Shown: positions 17,735 to 27,105, counted from the first letter of the stretch. The stretch is DNA of 64,000 bases from Streptomyces sp. NBC_01717 (GCF_036248255.1 NZ_CP109178.1:5518001-5582000); one strand, 5' to 3'. A program made the numbers and translations. Notes: generated from the letters alone by a model not told the origin.

Positions 17735-19597
17735 ATGACCCAGCCGCCCAGCCAGCAACCGCCGCAGGGAGGCTTCGGCGCTCCGCAGGATCCACCGCAG
17801 GGGAATCCTCAGCCGACGGCGCCCGGGCAGCCGCCGCAGGGTCAACCGCCTGCCCAGCCGCCGCAGATGCCTGCCGCGCCGCCGACACCCCCGCCGCCCG
17901 CTCAGCCGGGTTACGGCTACCCGCAGGCGCCGGGCCAGGCCCCCGGTTACGGCTACCCGCAGCAGCCGGGACCGTACAACCAGCCGGGACCGTACGGCCA
18001 ACAGCCGGGACCGTACGGCCAACAGCCGGGTCCGTACGCCCAACAGCCGGGCCCCTACGGCCAGCAGCCGCAGCCCGGATACGGCTACCCGCAGCAGCAG
18101 TACCCCGGCGCTCCGGTACCCGGCGGCCCCGGCGGTACGGGCGGTGGCAGCCCCTTCAAGGGGAAGCCCGCAGTGATCATCGGTGCCGCGGTCGCCGCCG
18201 CGATCGTCGTCGCCGGTGGCGTGTTCCTCGCGACCAGCGGTGGTGACGACGACAAGAAGCCCGACGCGCGGGCGAGCACGGACGGCAAGGCGCCGAGCGG
18301 TTCGCCCTCCTTCGACGAGGGCGACGGCAACGGCGACGGGCGACCGGCCGATGACGACCTCAACGCCGGGCGCAAGCCGGGCGAGGCCAAGGTCCTCTGG
18401 CTGCAGAAGAACGACGTCGACCTGCCGCGCAACGGCGCGGACGTGTACGGCCCCTGGGTCGTCGGCGACACCGTCGTCAAGGGCATGTACCGCGCGGTCT
18501 CCGGCTACTCGGTCGCCGACGGCAAGCAGAAGTGGACGCTGAAGCTGCCCGCCGACATGTGCGCCGCGCCTTCGCAGACCACCGCCGACGGCAAGATCGT
18601 CATCGGGGTCAAGAACGGCACCACCGACAAGGCGGACTGCTCGGACCTCCAGATGATCGACCTCAACACCGGCAAGGCCGGCTGGAAGAAGTCGATCAAG
18701 AAGAACGGCATCTGGGACATGATGTCGGACATCTCCCTCGCCATCAGCGGAGACACCGTCACGGTCGGCCGGACCAGCAACTCCAACGCCTACCGGGTCA
18801 GCGACGGCAAGGAGCTGTTCGGCAAGCCGGCGGGCAACTGCCAGCCGTTCGCCTTCGCCGGCGGCCCCAAGCTGATCGCCGCCTCCAGTTGCCGCACCGA
18901 TGACATCGACAACCCTCAGCACCAGATCCAGGAGATCGACCCGGCCACCGGCAAGCCCAAGTGGACGTACCGGCCGGCCCGTGGCTGGGAGATCGACCGG
19001 GTCTACTCGGTGAGCCCGCTCGTCGTCTCGCTGACCCAGAGCGAGAAGAAGAAGTGGAGCATCCTCGCCATCAAGGAGAACGGCACGCTCCGTTCCCAGC
19101 TGGTCGGTGACAAGGGCGACAAGTTCGCACCGGACTGCGGCAGCGCGTTCGCCATCTTCGGCAAGTCGCTGGACGGCTGTGTCGGTGTCGCTGCCGATGC
19201 CAACACCTTCTACATGGCGACCGAACCCGACTCCAGCGGCACCGCCCGTACGAACAAGGTCGTCGCGTTCAACCTGAACACCGGCAAGCCGAAGTGGAAG
19301 GCCGCGGCCCCGGCCGAGCAGACCGTGAAGCCGCTGCGGATGGAGGGTGGCAATGTGCTGCTCTACGTGGAGGCCGGATACAACAAGGGCGGCGGGATCG
19401 CCACCCTCGCCCCGACCGGTGGCGCACCGAAGATGCTGCTCCGGCACCCGGAGTCGACGTCCCAGATCGAGAGCTCGTTCTACAACGCGAAGATCGTCTA
19501 CGCGGACGGGCGTTCCTTCATCGCGAGCGGCCGGGTCAGCGCGAGCAACGACAAGGAAGAGCTGGAGACGAAGACCATGATGGCTTTCGGCAAGTGA
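17735..19597 (+). CDS. Membrane-anchored PQQ-like beta-propeller protein 2
   Basis: 620 residues and the closest paralogue of the preceding gene: same head (MTQPPSQQPPQGGFGAPQD), a longer PGPYGQQ repeat tail to about residue 130, anchor (VIIGAAVAAAIVVAGGVFLATS), and blades KVLWLQKNDVDLPRNGADVY, MIDLNTGKAGWKKS, EIDPATGKPKWTYRPA, AFNLNTGKPKWKAAAPAE. The promoter-proximal sequence is also conserved: CGAAGGGGGACGTGCTGATG precedes both starts, so the duplication included the ribosome-binding region. The 226-bp gap before it suggests its own promoter. Confidence 0.88.
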   Translation: MTQPPSQQPPQGGFGAPQDPPQGNPQPTAPGQPPQGQPPAQPPQMPAAPPTPPPPAQPGYGYPQAPGQAPGYGYPQQPGPYNQPGPYGQQPGPYGQQPGPYAQQPGPYGQQPQPGYGYPQQQYPGAPVPGGPGGTGGGSPFKGKPAVIIGAAVAAAIVVAGGVFLATSGGDDDKKPDARASTDGKAPSGSPSFDEGDGNGDGRPADDDLNAGRKPGEAKVLWLQKNDVDLPRNGADVYGPWVVGDTVVKGMYRAVSGYSVADGKQKWTLKLPADMCAAPSQTTADGKIVIGVKNGTTDKADCSDLQMIDLNTGKAGWKKSIKKNGIWDMMSDISLAISGDTVTVGRTSNSNAYRVSDGKELFGKPAGNCQPFAFAGGPKLIAASSCRTDDIDNPQHQIQEIDPATGKPKWTYRPARGWEIDRVYSVSPLVVSLTQSEKKKWSILAIKENGTLRSQLVGDKGDKFAPDCGSAFAIFGKSLDGCVGVAADANTFYMATEPDSSGTARTNKVVAFNLNTGKPKWKAAAPAEQTVKPLRMEGGNVLLYVEAGYNKGGGIATLAPTGGAPKMLLRHPESTSQIESSFYNAKIVYADGRSFIASGRVSASNDKEELETKTMMAFGK

Positions 19598-19682
19598 CGG
19601 CTCACGCAGGCACCCGACGGACCCTGACCGACCGCGACAGGTCCCGACCGACCGACTCTCCTTCCCTCGAGGTACGTACGCC

Positions 19683-21530
19683 ATGACTCAGCCGCCCCAG
19701 CCGCCCAACGAACCGCCCCAGGGCGGGTTCGGCGCCCCGCAGGACCCCCCGCCCGGCGGGTTCGGGGCACCGGTCCCGCCGCCCGCCGACCCGTTCGGCA
19801 AGCAGCCGCCCACCCCGCCCGCGGGCGGATTCGGCGCCCCGCAGGCGCAACCGCCCGCCGGTGGTTTCGGCGCCCCGCAGGCGCAACCGCCCGCCGGTCC
19901 GCCGCAACAGCAGCCGGGTTACGGCTATCCGCAGCAGCCCGGTTACGGCTACCCGCCGGGTCCCCCGGCCGGACAGGGCCTGCCGCCCGGCCAGCCGCCG
20001 CAGCAGGGCTACGGATACGGCTACCCGACCGCCCCGATGCAGCCGCAGTACGCGCCGCCTCAGCAGGGCGGGAACGGCGGCAAGAAGTTCACCACGCAGA
20101 TGCAGATCATCGTTGCCGCGGTGGTCGCCGTGGCAGTGATCATCGGTGGTGGCATCTTCCTCGCCTCCGGTGGCGACGACAAGAAGAACGAGGTGTCCAC
20201 CGCCGGTCCCACCGGTGGGGACAAGGGCGGCGAGGACAGCGGCATCGGCGGTGGCGGCAAGGAGAAGGTGCCGGCGAACACCAAGTCCACCGTCGCCTTC
20301 CAGCTGCCGGAGCCGAAGGTCGGCGACGTCACGACGGTCGACGGCTCCTGGCTGACCGACAAGGCGTATGTGAAGACCGGCGTCGACGAGATCGTCGGCT
20401 ACGACAAGGTCAAGGGCACCAAGCTCTGGTCCATCCCGCTGGAGGGCCAGCTCTGCGCCGCCTCCCGGCACATGTCGAAGGACTACAAGACGGCCATCGT
20501 CTTCGAGGAGGGCAAGCCGACCAAGGCGAAGAAGTACTCGCCGTGCAACCAGGTCGGTGGGATCGACCTGAACACCGGAAAGCTGATGTGGAGCAAGCCG
20601 GTGACCGCCGCCACCAGCGGTGACGAGCCGGTCAGGTTCGACGAGGTCACGCTCAGCGGCAGCACGGTCGCCGCGGGCGGAACCGAGGGCGGCGCCGCCT
20701 TCGACCTGAACACCGGCGCCGAGCGCTGGAAGCCGAAGGTCGGCACCGATGGCTGCTACGACAAGGGGTACGGCGGCGGCGACGCGCTCGCGGTGGTCCG
20801 CAAGTGCGGTACGTACGACAGCCCGCAGCTCGTCATCCAGGCGCTGAACCCGACGACCGGCGCCCCGCTCTCGTCGTTCAAGATGCCGCCCGGCGTCGAT
20901 TACGCGAGCATCGTCTCCACCAAGCCGCTGGTCGTCGCGGCCGATGTCGGCGACACCGCCGGCGACGGCAGTGGGATCTCGGACTTCTTCTCGATCGACG
21001 CGTCGACCGGCAAGCTCCTCACCAAGATCGCCGCGGACGGCGAGAAGTACGCCGCCCGCTGCGGCTCCACCGAGGTCGAGACCTGCCAGCAGCTGGCCGT
21101 CGGCAACAACCGGCTCTACCTGCCGACCGAGGAGCACGAGGGCACCGGCGAGTACGGCGACACGAACGAGATCGTCTCGTTCGACCTCACCACCGGCAAG
21201 CCGACCAGCGACAAGGCCGACGCGGGCGACCGGTACACGATGTTCCCGATCCGCATGGACGGTTCCAACATCATCGCGTACAAGGTTCCCCCGTACGACA
21301 AGGGCGGCCAGATCGTCTCCATCGACGGTTCCACCTTCAAGCAGACGGTGCTGATGGAGAACCCGGGGGACGAGTCCGTCCGGGACGCGGAGACCAGCTT
21401 CTCCATGGACTACGCGGAGATCCTGTACTCGGACGGCCGGATGTACATCTCCGAGGTGATGGTGAGCAAGCCGCGCGAGAGCTCCCTCGACGACAAGCAG
21501 TACCTCGCGGTCTCGTTCGCCACCGGCTGA
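19683..21530 (+). CDS. Membrane-anchored PQQ-like beta-propeller protein 3
   Basis: 615 residues, a more divergent third copy. The head begins MTQPPQPPNEPPQGGFGAPQ and has a tandem GGFGAPQAQPPA duplication before GYGYPQQPGYGYPPG. The anchor is about residues 138-160 (IIVAAVVAVAVIIGGGIFLA). Blades include VDGSWLTDKAYVKTGVDEIV, GIDLNTGKLMWSKPV, AFDLNTGAERWKPKV, SIDASTGKLLTKIA. Four or more Cys in the propeller (GQLCAAS, YSPCNQ, DGCYDK, VRKCGTYD) could form disulfides. The 85-bp gap from copy 2 suggests co-transcription. A hairpin terminator lies about 30 bp after the stop. Confidence 0.88.
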   Translation: MTQPPQPPNEPPQGGFGAPQDPPPGGFGAPVPPPADPFGKQPPTPPAGGFGAPQAQPPAGGFGAPQAQPPAGPPQQQPGYGYPQQPGYGYPPGPPAGQGLPPGQPPQQGYGYGYPTAPMQPQYAPPQQGGNGGKKFTTQMQIIVAAVVAVAVIIGGGIFLASGGDDKKNEVSTAGPTGGDKGGEDSGIGGGGKEKVPANTKSTVAFQLPEPKVGDVTTVDGSWLTDKAYVKTGVDEIVGYDKVKGTKLWSIPLEGQLCAASRHMSKDYKTAIVFEEGKPTKAKKYSPCNQVGGIDLNTGKLMWSKPVTAATSGDEPVRFDEVTLSGSTVAAGGTEGGAAFDLNTGAERWKPKVGTDGCYDKGYGGGDALAVVRKCGTYDSPQLVIQALNPTTGAPLSSFKMPPGVDYASIVSTKPLVVAADVGDTAGDGSGISDFFSIDASTGKLLTKIAADGEKYAARCGSTEVETCQQLAVGNNRLYLPTEEHEGTGEYGDTNEIVSFDLTTGKPTSDKADAGDRYTMFPIRMDGSNIIAYKVPPYDKGGQIVSIDGSTFKQTVLMENPGDESVRDAETSFSMDYAEILYSDGRMYISEVMVSKPRESSLDDKQYLAVSFATG

Positions 21531-21558
21531 CCCCGGCGCGGCTACGCGCACGCACCAC

Positions 21559-21602
21559 GGCCCTGCCGGTCGATCATTCGACCGGTAGGGCCGGTCGTTT
21601 TC
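21559..21602 (+). terminator. Terminator after the beta-propeller cluster
   Basis: GGCCCTGCCGGTCGA and TCGACCGGTAGGGCC (21559-21573 and 21578-21592) form a 15-bp stem with one G/T wobble and a 4-nt loop, followed by GGTCGTTTTC, a short T-tract. It ends the three-gene propeller unit. Confidence 0.85.
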
Positions 21603-21825
21603 TGCCCGCTCACCGATCCCTTCCGCCGGTTTACTGTCGGTCAACTGGACCCGAACAGCACATAATTCGGCATTCCGGGGGTCTTCTGCCTGGTAAGGGG
21701 CGCGCCACGTCGAACAAGCGTGTAGCTTGCCGGGTCAAAGGAGCCGGGGGGCCGGGGCCTGTCGTCGGACCGGCGTCCGCCGCGCGACGCCTGGGTGTGG
21801 CTCCATTGCTGCGGGGGGTAACTCG

Positions 21826-22521
21826 ATGGGCGTGCGGCTCATGGTGGTCGATGACCACAGACTGCTCGCCGAGGCGTTGGCCTCGGCGTTGAAATTGCGG
21901 GGTCACCGGGTGCTCGCGGCGGCCGCGCCGACCGCCGGTGCGGCGGAACTCGTGGTGAGCAGAGCGCCGGAGGTCTGTCTGTTTGGCACGGCGGCACCCG
22001 CCGAACCCGGGGCGTTCGACCCGATAGCCCGGATCAAGCGGGAGCGCCCGCAGGTGGCGGTGGTGGTGCTCGGGCCGGTGCCGAGTCCGCGCGGGATCGC
22101 GGCTGCCTTCGCGGCCGGCGCCGCCGGGTATGTCAGGCACGACGAGCGGATAGAGGGTGTCGAGCGGGCGATGGTCAAGGCGCGGGCCGGCGAGGCGGCG
22201 ATCGCGCCGCAACTGCTCCAGGGCGCCTTCGCCGAGCTGCTCAACCCGGCCGTCCAGCCGGACGACGAGGGGCAGCGGCTGCTGCGCATGCTCACCCCGC
22301 GCGAGGTCGAGGTCCTGGTGCGGGTCGCGGAGGGCGAGGACACCCGGCTGATCGCGACCGGGATGCGGATCGCGCCGAGCACCGCGCGTACGCATGTGCA
22401 GCGGGTGCTGATGAAGCTGGGGGTCGGCTCACGGCTGGAGGCCGCGGCACTGGCGGCCCGCACCGGACTGCTGGACCGCGCGGCGGTGGGCGGAACGTCG
22501 AAGGGGCCGGACGCCGGGTGA
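21826..22521 (+). CDS. Atypical LuxR-family response regulator lacking the phosphoacceptor Asp
   Basis: 231 residues. Receiver-like N domain (1-120) starting MGVRLMVVDDHRLLAEALAS, with both acidic pocket residues (D9, D10). The beta-3 end reads EVCLFGTAAP, so the position expected to hold the phosphorylated Asp is Gly54. The C-terminal LuxR/GerE HTH is complete (LTPREVEVLVRVAEGEDTRL, then STARTHVQRVLMKLGVGSRL). This suggests control by ligand, protein partner or expression level rather than by phosphorylation, as in other atypical orphan regulators. No histidine kinase is adjacent. The ATG at 21826 follows GGGGGG by 9 bases. A perfect hairpin overlaps its stop codon. Confidence 0.88.
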   Translation: MGVRLMVVDDHRLLAEALASALKLRGHRVLAAAAPTAGAAELVVSRAPEVCLFGTAAPAEPGAFDPIARIKRERPQVAVVVLGPVPSPRGIAAAFAAGAAGYVRHDERIEGVERAMVKARAGEAAIAPQLLQGAFAELLNPAVQPDDEGQRLLRMLTPREVEVLVRVAEGEDTRLIATGMRIAPSTARTHVQRVLMKLGVGSRLEAAALAARTGLLDRAAVGGTSKGPDAG

Positions 22522-22536
22522 CGTCCGGCCCCTTCG
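22499..22536. terminator. Perfect hairpin overlapping the stop of the atypical regulator
   Basis: CGAAGGGGCCGGACG (22499-22513) pairs perfectly with CGTCCGGCCCCTTCG (22522-22536) across an 8-nt loop that includes most of the stop region. It probably serves as a bidirectional terminator for the regulator and the convergent small membrane gene ending at 22555. Confidence 0.85.
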
Positions 22537-22554
22537 GGGCGGTGCGGAGACTGC

Positions 22555-22793
22555 TCAGGCGTCCGGGCCGCCGTCGGCGGCGCCGTCCGGCGCCGGTGCC
22601 GGACGCAGCTTCAGCCACAGCAGGAAGAACAGCCCCAGCACCAGCACGGCCAGCCCGGTCCAGAGGTTGATGTGGACGCCCTCGGCCTTCTTCAGGTCCG
22701 CGTCGGACGGGTTGATCCGGTGTTCGCGCCCCGGTTGGTCGGGATGTCGATGACACCCTGCCCCTGCTCGTAGATCCAGAATTGACGATCCAT
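22555..22793 (-). pseudogene. Small one-helix membrane protein, apparent frameshift
   Basis: From the ATG at 22793 the frame reads MDRQFWIYEQGQGVIDIPTN and then a divergent, quickly terminated sequence. A second frame picks up at about 22735 with EHRINPSDADLKKAEGVHIN, then one membrane helix (LWTGLAVLVLGLFFLLWLKL) and a short acidic tail ending at 22555. Joined, these give a coherent small membrane protein of about 78 residues, so a single-base indel around 22722-22740 (mutation or sequencing error) is the simplest explanation. The family is not recognised; in related genomes I would expect it intact near the gal operon. Confidence 0.55.
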
Positions 22794-22862
22794 CACCGCT
22801 GGGCGGGGTGGCTCCCTTTGCTGCCCGGAGGCTGCAAATGTGGTTCCACGCGTCCGCCTCCG

Positions 22863-23267
22863 TCATGAGACGGGACTTGGCGCGGTGGGGCGCCTGCGCG
22901 TGCTATTGGTGACCGAGCCGCCCGTCCGGCGGGCTCGGGCCTCGATCTCGACCGAGGCGTTGTGATCGGCATCGTCCTCATGCCCACAGTTGACGCAGGT
23001 GAAGCTTCGCCCGCATCCAGGGCGAGATTCCGGATCCGCCCGACCACATTTCGCACATCAGGCCAGTTCCGACTCTCCGCGTGCAGCGGTCAGATATCGG
23101 CTCTGCTCCTGTGAGCGCAGGGTGCTGCCTCGCTGCTCAAACACGTATGTGCGCTGCTCGAGCGCAATGTTCCACAGGGTGCGTGCCGCATACCCCCACC
23201 GGGTCGGGACCTGTTCCTGCGCGCGGTTGGGATACAGCCGGTATCGGCGTCCCAAGTCTGCCTTCAC
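22863..23267 (-). pseudogene. tnpB: Decayed IS200/IS605-type TnpB gene, internal deletion
   Basis: Two TnpB pieces in the correct order on the minus strand. GTG 23267 to 23058 encodes the N-terminal segment of 69 residues (VKADLGRRYRLYPNRAQEQV, then RTLWNIALEQRTYVFEQRG), the wedge/HTH start of TnpB. In another frame, about 23050 to 22863 encodes the C-terminal zinc ribbon CAKCGRADPESRPGCGRSF followed by TCVNCGHEDDADHNASVEIE, ending at TGA 22863. This includes the last RuvC-like Asp in DADHNAS. The 250 or so middle residues, including the first two RuvC acidic positions, are missing. No TnpA is present. It is a dead remnant of an RNA-guided transposon nuclease, inserted just upstream of galT. 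Confidence 0.8.
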
Positions 23268-23444
23268 GCCGGGGAACGTAAGGCCGGCTGCTCGGCGATT
23301 GCCAGTGGATCGAGTCCAGTTCACTCCTAAGCGTTCGGGTCTGGAACGTGCGTACGTGTCGATATGTGCAGCCGCGTGTGCCCACTCATTGACGTGTGTG
23401 TTGGCTTGTGGTTTGTTGTGTGCGGTTATGTTTGGAGGAACCTG
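23268..23444 (+). promoter_or_regulatory. galT leader and probable gal promoter region
   Basis: The stretch 23380-23440 is T/G-rich and clearly lower in GC than its surroundings (GTGTTGGCTTGTGGTTTG), as expected for a strong promoter. A possible -35 is TTGACG at 23389; no convincing -10 is assigned. A good ribosome-binding site GGAGG lies at 23434-23438 before the galT ATG at 23445. Confidence 0.4.
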
Positions 23445-24488
23445 ATGAAGAAGACGGTTACGACGCTCGCCGACGGCCGGGAGCTGCTCTACTACGACAG
23501 CCGCGACGACGTGGTCCGGGACGCCGTCGACCGGCGGCCGCTGGACGCCGTATCGACCTCCTCCGAAATCCGCCGCGATCCCCTCCTCGGGGACAGCGTC
23601 GCCGTCGCCTCGCACCGTCAGGGCCGCACATACCACCCGCCGGCCGACGAGTGCCCGCTCTGCCCGTCCCGGGACGGACGGCTCAGCGAGATCCCCGACG
23701 ACCGGTACGACGTGGTCGTCTTCGAGAACCGCTTCCCCTCGCTCGCCGGTGACTCCGGCCGCTGCGAGGTCGTCTGCTTCACCTCCGACCACGACGCGTC
23801 CTTCGCCGACCTCACCGAGGAGCAGGCGGCTCTGGTCCTGGAGGCCTGGACCGACCGCACCGCCGAACTCGCCGGGTTCGAGCAGGTCAAGCAGGTGTTC
23901 TGCTTCGAGAACCGGGGCGCCGAGATAGGTGTGACGCTCGGCCATCCGCACGGACAGATCTACGCGTACCCCTTCGTCACCCCGCGCACCGAGCTGATGC
24001 TCCGCTCGATGGAGGCGCACCGCGAGCGGACCGGTGGCAACCTCTTCGACGACATCGTGGCCCGCGAGCTGGCCGACGGCGATCGTGTGGTGCTGACCGG
24101 CGAGCACTGGGTGGCCTTCGTCCCGTACGCGGCGCACTGGCCGTACGAGGTGCATCTGCACCCGCGCCGGCGCGTCCCCGACCTGCGGGAACTCGACGAA
24201 GGCGCGCGCACAGAGTTCGCACAGATCTATCTGGAACTCTTGAGGCGATTCGACCGGATCTTCGGCCCCGGTGAGCCGCCGACCCCGTACATCGCGGCCT
24301 GGCACCAGGCGCCGTTCGGAGTCCCCGGGCGGGAGGAGTTCGGGCTTCACCTCGAGCTTTTCACCATCCGACGTACCTCCGGCAAGCTGAAGTTCCTCGC
24401 GGGTTCCGAGTCCGGCATGAGTGTGTTCATCAACGACGTGCCGCCGGAGGCCGCGGCCCAGCGACTGCGAGAGGTAGCGAGCGAGTGA
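23445..24488 (+). CDS. galT: Galactose-1-phosphate uridylyltransferase
   Basis: 347 residues. Leloir pathway enzyme that exchanges UMP between UDP-glucose and galactose-1-phosphate. The active-site [11 protein letters not shown] carries the catalytic H-P-H, and VTLGHPHGQ is preceded by FENRGAEIG. The zinc-site Cys pair is CPLCPSRDG (about residues 68-76). The C-terminal half includes [20 protein letters not shown] 23445 ([14 protein letters not shown]) is chosen for the GGAGG 6 bases upstream; the longer frame has a Cys/Val-rich non-homologous start. First gene of galT-galE-galK, with 4-nt overlaps throughout. Confidence 0.96.
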   Translation: MKKTVTTLADGRELLYYDSRDDVVRDAVDRRPLDAVSTSSEIRRDPLLGDSVAVASHRQGRTYHPPADECPLCPSRDGRLSEIPDDRYDVVVFENRFPSLAGDSGRCEVVCFTSDHDASFADLTEEQAALVLEAWTDRTAELAGFEQVKQVFCFENRGAEIGVTLGHPHGQIYAYPFVTPRTELMLRSMEAHRERTGGNLFDDIVARELADGDRVVLTGEHWVAFVPYAAHWPYEVHLHPRRRVPDLRELDEGARTEFAQIYLELLRRFDRIFGPGEPPTPYIAAWHQAPFGVPGREEFGLHLELFTIRRTSGKLKFLAGSESGMSVFINDVPPEAAAQRLREVASE

Positions 24489-25489
24489 GCAAGCCCCAGA
24501 GCGACCCCCGGATCGGCCCCCGGAAGAAGTACCTCGTCACAGGCGGCGCCGGATATGTCGGCAGTGTGGTGGCCGCGCATCTCCTCGAAGCCGGTCACGA
24601 GGTGACCGTCCTCGACGACCTGTCGACCGGGTTCCGCGAGGGCGTCCCCGCCGGGGCCGAGTTCATCGAGGGCTGCATCCAGGACGCCGCGCGCTGGCTG
24701 GACTCCTCCTACGACGGGGTGCTGCACTTCGCCGCGTATTCCCAGGTCGGCGAGTCCGTCACCGACCCGGAGAAGTACTGGGTCAACAACGTCGGCGGAT
24801 CCACCGCCCTGCTCGCCGCGATGCGTGACGCGGGCGTCCGCACCCTGGTCTTCTCCTCCACGGCCGCGACCTACGGCGAACCGGTCTCCAGCCCGATCAC
24901 GGAGTCCGACCCGACCGCCCCCACCAACCCGTACGGCGCGACGAAGCTGGCCGTCGACCACATGATCACCGGCGAGGCGGCCGCGCACGGACTGGCCGCG
25001 GTCTCGCTGCGCTACTTCAACGTGGCCGGGGCGTACGGCAGCCACGGGGAGCGGCACAGCCCCGAGTCGCATCTGATTCCGCTGGTCCTCCAGGTCGCGC
25101 TCGGCCGGCGCGAGTCGATTTCCGTCTACGGCGACGACTACCCGACCCCCGACGGCAGCTGCGTACGCGACTACATCCACGTCGCGGACCTCGCCGAGGC
25201 CCACCTCCTGGCCCTGGACGCGGCCACCGCGGGCGAGCACCTGATCTGCAACCTCGGCAACGGCAACGGCTTCTCGGTACGCGAGGTCATCGAGACCGTC
25301 CGCAAGGTCACCGGCCACCCGGTCCCCGAGACCGCGGCACCGCGCCGCGCCGGTGACCCGGCCGTGCTGGTCGCCTCCGCCGCCACCGCCAGGGAACGGC
25401 TCGGCTGGCAGCCGAGCCGTGCCGACCTGGCCGGAATCGTCTCCGACGCCTGGACGTTCGCCCGCCGAGAGGAGCCCACCGCGCCATGA
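24485..25489 (+). CDS. galE: UDP-glucose 4-epimerase
   Basis: 334 residues, an extended short-chain dehydrogenase. NAD-binding [20 protein letters not shown] at the N terminus, catalytic Ser/Thr region [12 protein letters not shown], catalytic Tyr and Lys in [13 protein letters not shown], then [11 protein letters not shown] and [19 protein letters not shown]. It interconverts UDP-galactose and UDP-glucose. The first 15 or so residues ([14 protein letters not shown]) are an extra polar head compared with most GalE proteins. GTG 24485 overlaps galT by 4 nt. Confidence 0.95.
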   Translation: MSKPQSDPRIGPRKKYLVTGGAGYVGSVVAAHLLEAGHEVTVLDDLSTGFREGVPAGAEFIEGCIQDAARWLDSSYDGVLHFAAYSQVGESVTDPEKYWVNNVGGSTALLAAMRDAGVRTLVFSSTAATYGEPVSSPITESDPTAPTNPYGATKLAVDHMITGEAAAHGLAAVSLRYFNVAGAYGSHGERHSPESHLIPLVLQVALGRRESISVYGDDYPTPDGSCVRDYIHVADLAEAHLLALDAATAGEHLICNLGNGNGFSVREVIETVRKVTGHPVPETAAPRRAGDPAVLVASAATARERLGWQPSRADLAGIVSDAWTFARREEPTAP

Positions 25490-26652
25490 CCGACAACGCT
25501 GAGCTGGTCACCGCTTTCACCGAGCTGTACGGCACCGCCCCCGAAGGAGTCTGGGCGGCGCCCGGCCGGGTCAACCTGATCGGCGAGTACACCGACTTCA
25601 ACGACGGCTTCGTGATGCCGCTCGCGCTGCCGCACACCGCGCGCGCGGCCGTCGCCCGCCGCACCGACGGTGAGCTGCGGCTGCACTCGACCGACGTGCC
25701 GGGCGGTGTCGTCCAGCTCCGCGTCGACGAGCTGGCCCCGCACTCCGGGCACGGCTGGGCGGCCTACCCGGCCGGCGTCGTCTGGGCGCTCGGCGAGGCG
25801 GGCCACCAGGTCACCGGCGCGGACATCCAGCTGACCTCGACCGTCCCCACCGGCGCCGGGCTCTCCTCGTCCGCCGCCCTCGAAGTGGTCACCGCACTCG
25901 CGCTGAACGACCTCTTCGAGCTCGGCCTGTCCGCCTCCGAGCTGGCGGTGCTTGCGCAGCGCGCCGAGAACGCATTCGTCGGCGTGCCGTGCGGCGTCAT
26001 GGACCAGATGGCGTCGGCCTGCTGCACCGACGGCCACGCGCTGCACCTCGACACCCGCGACCTCACCCAGCGCCAGGTCCCGTTCGACCTGGCCGCGCAC
26101 GGTCTGCAGCTGCTGGTCGTCGACACCCGGGTCAAGCACGCGCTGGGCGACGGCGCGTACGCGGAGCGGCGGGCCGGCTGTGAGGCGGGCGCGCGGGCGC
26201 TCGGCATCGGGACGCTGCGCGATCTTCCGTACGACGGTCTCGGCGCCGCGCTCGACACCCTCGCCGAGTCCGGTGCCGACGAGTCGGTCGTGCGGTACGT
26301 ACGCCATGTGGTCAGCGACAACGCACGGGTGGAGCAGGTCATCGCGCTGCTCGATGCGGGCGATGTGCGCGCCGCGGGCCCCGTCCTCACGGCGGGCCAT
26401 GTCTCGCTCCGTGACGATCTGCGGGTCTCCTGCCCCGAACTGGACCTGGTGGTCTCCACGGCGAACGCGGCCGGGGCGCTGGGTGCGCGGATGACCGGCG
26501 GCGGCTTCGGCGGGTCGGCGATCGTGCTGGTGGAGGAGGCGGACGCGGACGCGGTCACCAAGTCGGTTCTGGAGGCGTTCACTTCGGCGGGATACGCGAC
26601 GCCCGGGGTCTTTCCGGCGGTCCCGTCGGCAGGCGCCCGTCGCACCGGCTGA
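25486..26652 (+). CDS. galK: Galactokinase
   Basis: 388 residues, a GHMP kinase that phosphorylates alpha-D-galactose at C1. Signature [20 protein letters not shown] near the N terminus, ATP loop [19 protein letters not shown], catalytic Asp in [13 protein letters not shown], and C-terminal [14 protein letters not shown]. The ATG at 25486 overlaps galE by 4 nt (ATGA), completing the operon. No galactose transporter or GalR gene lies beside it in this window. A short inverted repeat spans its stop codon and the stop of the convergent acetyltransferase. Confidence 0.96.
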   Translation: MTDNAELVTAFTELYGTAPEGVWAAPGRVNLIGEYTDFNDGFVMPLALPHTARAAVARRTDGELRLHSTDVPGGVVQLRVDELAPHSGHGWAAYPAGVVWALGEAGHQVTGADIQLTSTVPTGAGLSSSAALEVVTALALNDLFELGLSASELAVLAQRAENAFVGVPCGVMDQMASACCTDGHALHLDTRDLTQRQVPFDLAAHGLQLLVVDTRVKHALGDGAYAERRAGCEAGARALGIGTLRDLPYDGLGAALDTLAESGADESVVRYVRHVVSDNARVEQVIALLDAGDVRAAGPVLTAGHVSLRDDLRVSCPELDLVVSTANAAGALGARMTGGGFGGSAIVLVEEADADAVTKSVLEAFTSAGYATPGVFPAVPSAGARRTG

Positions 26653-26668
26653 GCCCGTCGGTCAGCCG
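26646..26668. terminator. Short inverted repeat spanning two convergent stop codons
   Basis: CGGCTGA (26646-26652) and TCAGCCG (26662-26668) flank a 9-nt loop. Each arm contains the stop codon of one of the convergent genes (galK and the acetyltransferase). A 7-bp stem is weak, so a bidirectional terminator role is only suggested. Confidence 0.35.
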
Positions 26669-27105
26669 AAGGCCTTCGTCAGGATGAACTCGGTGACGCC
26701 GGGCGGGTAGTTGTCGACCTGCCCGATCACCTCGTACCCCCGCTTGCGGTAGAAGCCGGGGGCCTGGAACCCCCAGGTCTCCAACCGGGAGCGGGTGCAG
26801 GCACGGTCCGTCACGGCCACCCGTTCGGCCTCGGCGAGCAGCTGCGAGCCGAGGCCGGAGCCGCGGTGCCGGTCGTCGACCCAGAGCAGATCCACATGGA
26901 GCCAGTACGCCCAGGTGCGTCCGGTCAGCCCGCCGGCCAGCCCGCCTCGGCCGTCCATCGCCCATACCTCCAGCGGGAGTTCGTGCTCGGCGGGCGTGGC
27001 GAGCAGGGCGCGGAGCTCCGGGGAGCGCTCCCTGTTGCTGCGGTGCAGCCGTTCACCCAGCAGAAGGCGACGATCTTTGTCTACTTCTGTCTCAAGACGA
27101 AACAT
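26662..27105 (-). CDS. GNAT family N-acetyltransferase
   Basis: 147 residues. Acetyl-CoA binding motif A is VDDRHRGSGLGSQLLAEAER (about residues 78-97, R-x-x-G-x-G-S), followed by a motif B-like LETWGFQAPGFYRKRGYEVI. The C terminus PPGVTEFILTKAFG is typical of single-domain GNATs of the YjdJ/RimI-like type. The substrate is unknown. ATG 27105 (MFRLETEVDKD) is preferred to GTG 27123 for its AAGG site. Convergent with galK, 9-nt gap. Confidence 0.85.
   Translation of the reverse strand: MFRLETEVDKDRRLLLGERLHRSNRERSPELRALLATPAEHELPLEVWAMDGRGGLAGGLTGRTWAYWLHVDLLWVDDRHRGSGLGSQLLAEAERVAVTDRACTRSRLETWGFQAPGFYRKRGYEVIGQVDNYPPGVTEFILTKAFG

Noticed and set aside
15733..21530. PQQ-dependent dehydrogenases or BamB
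   Set aside because: Propeller blades are present but no PQQ-binding or catalytic residues were recognised, and the anchored Gly/Pro-rich tail and Gram-positive context do not fit BamB.
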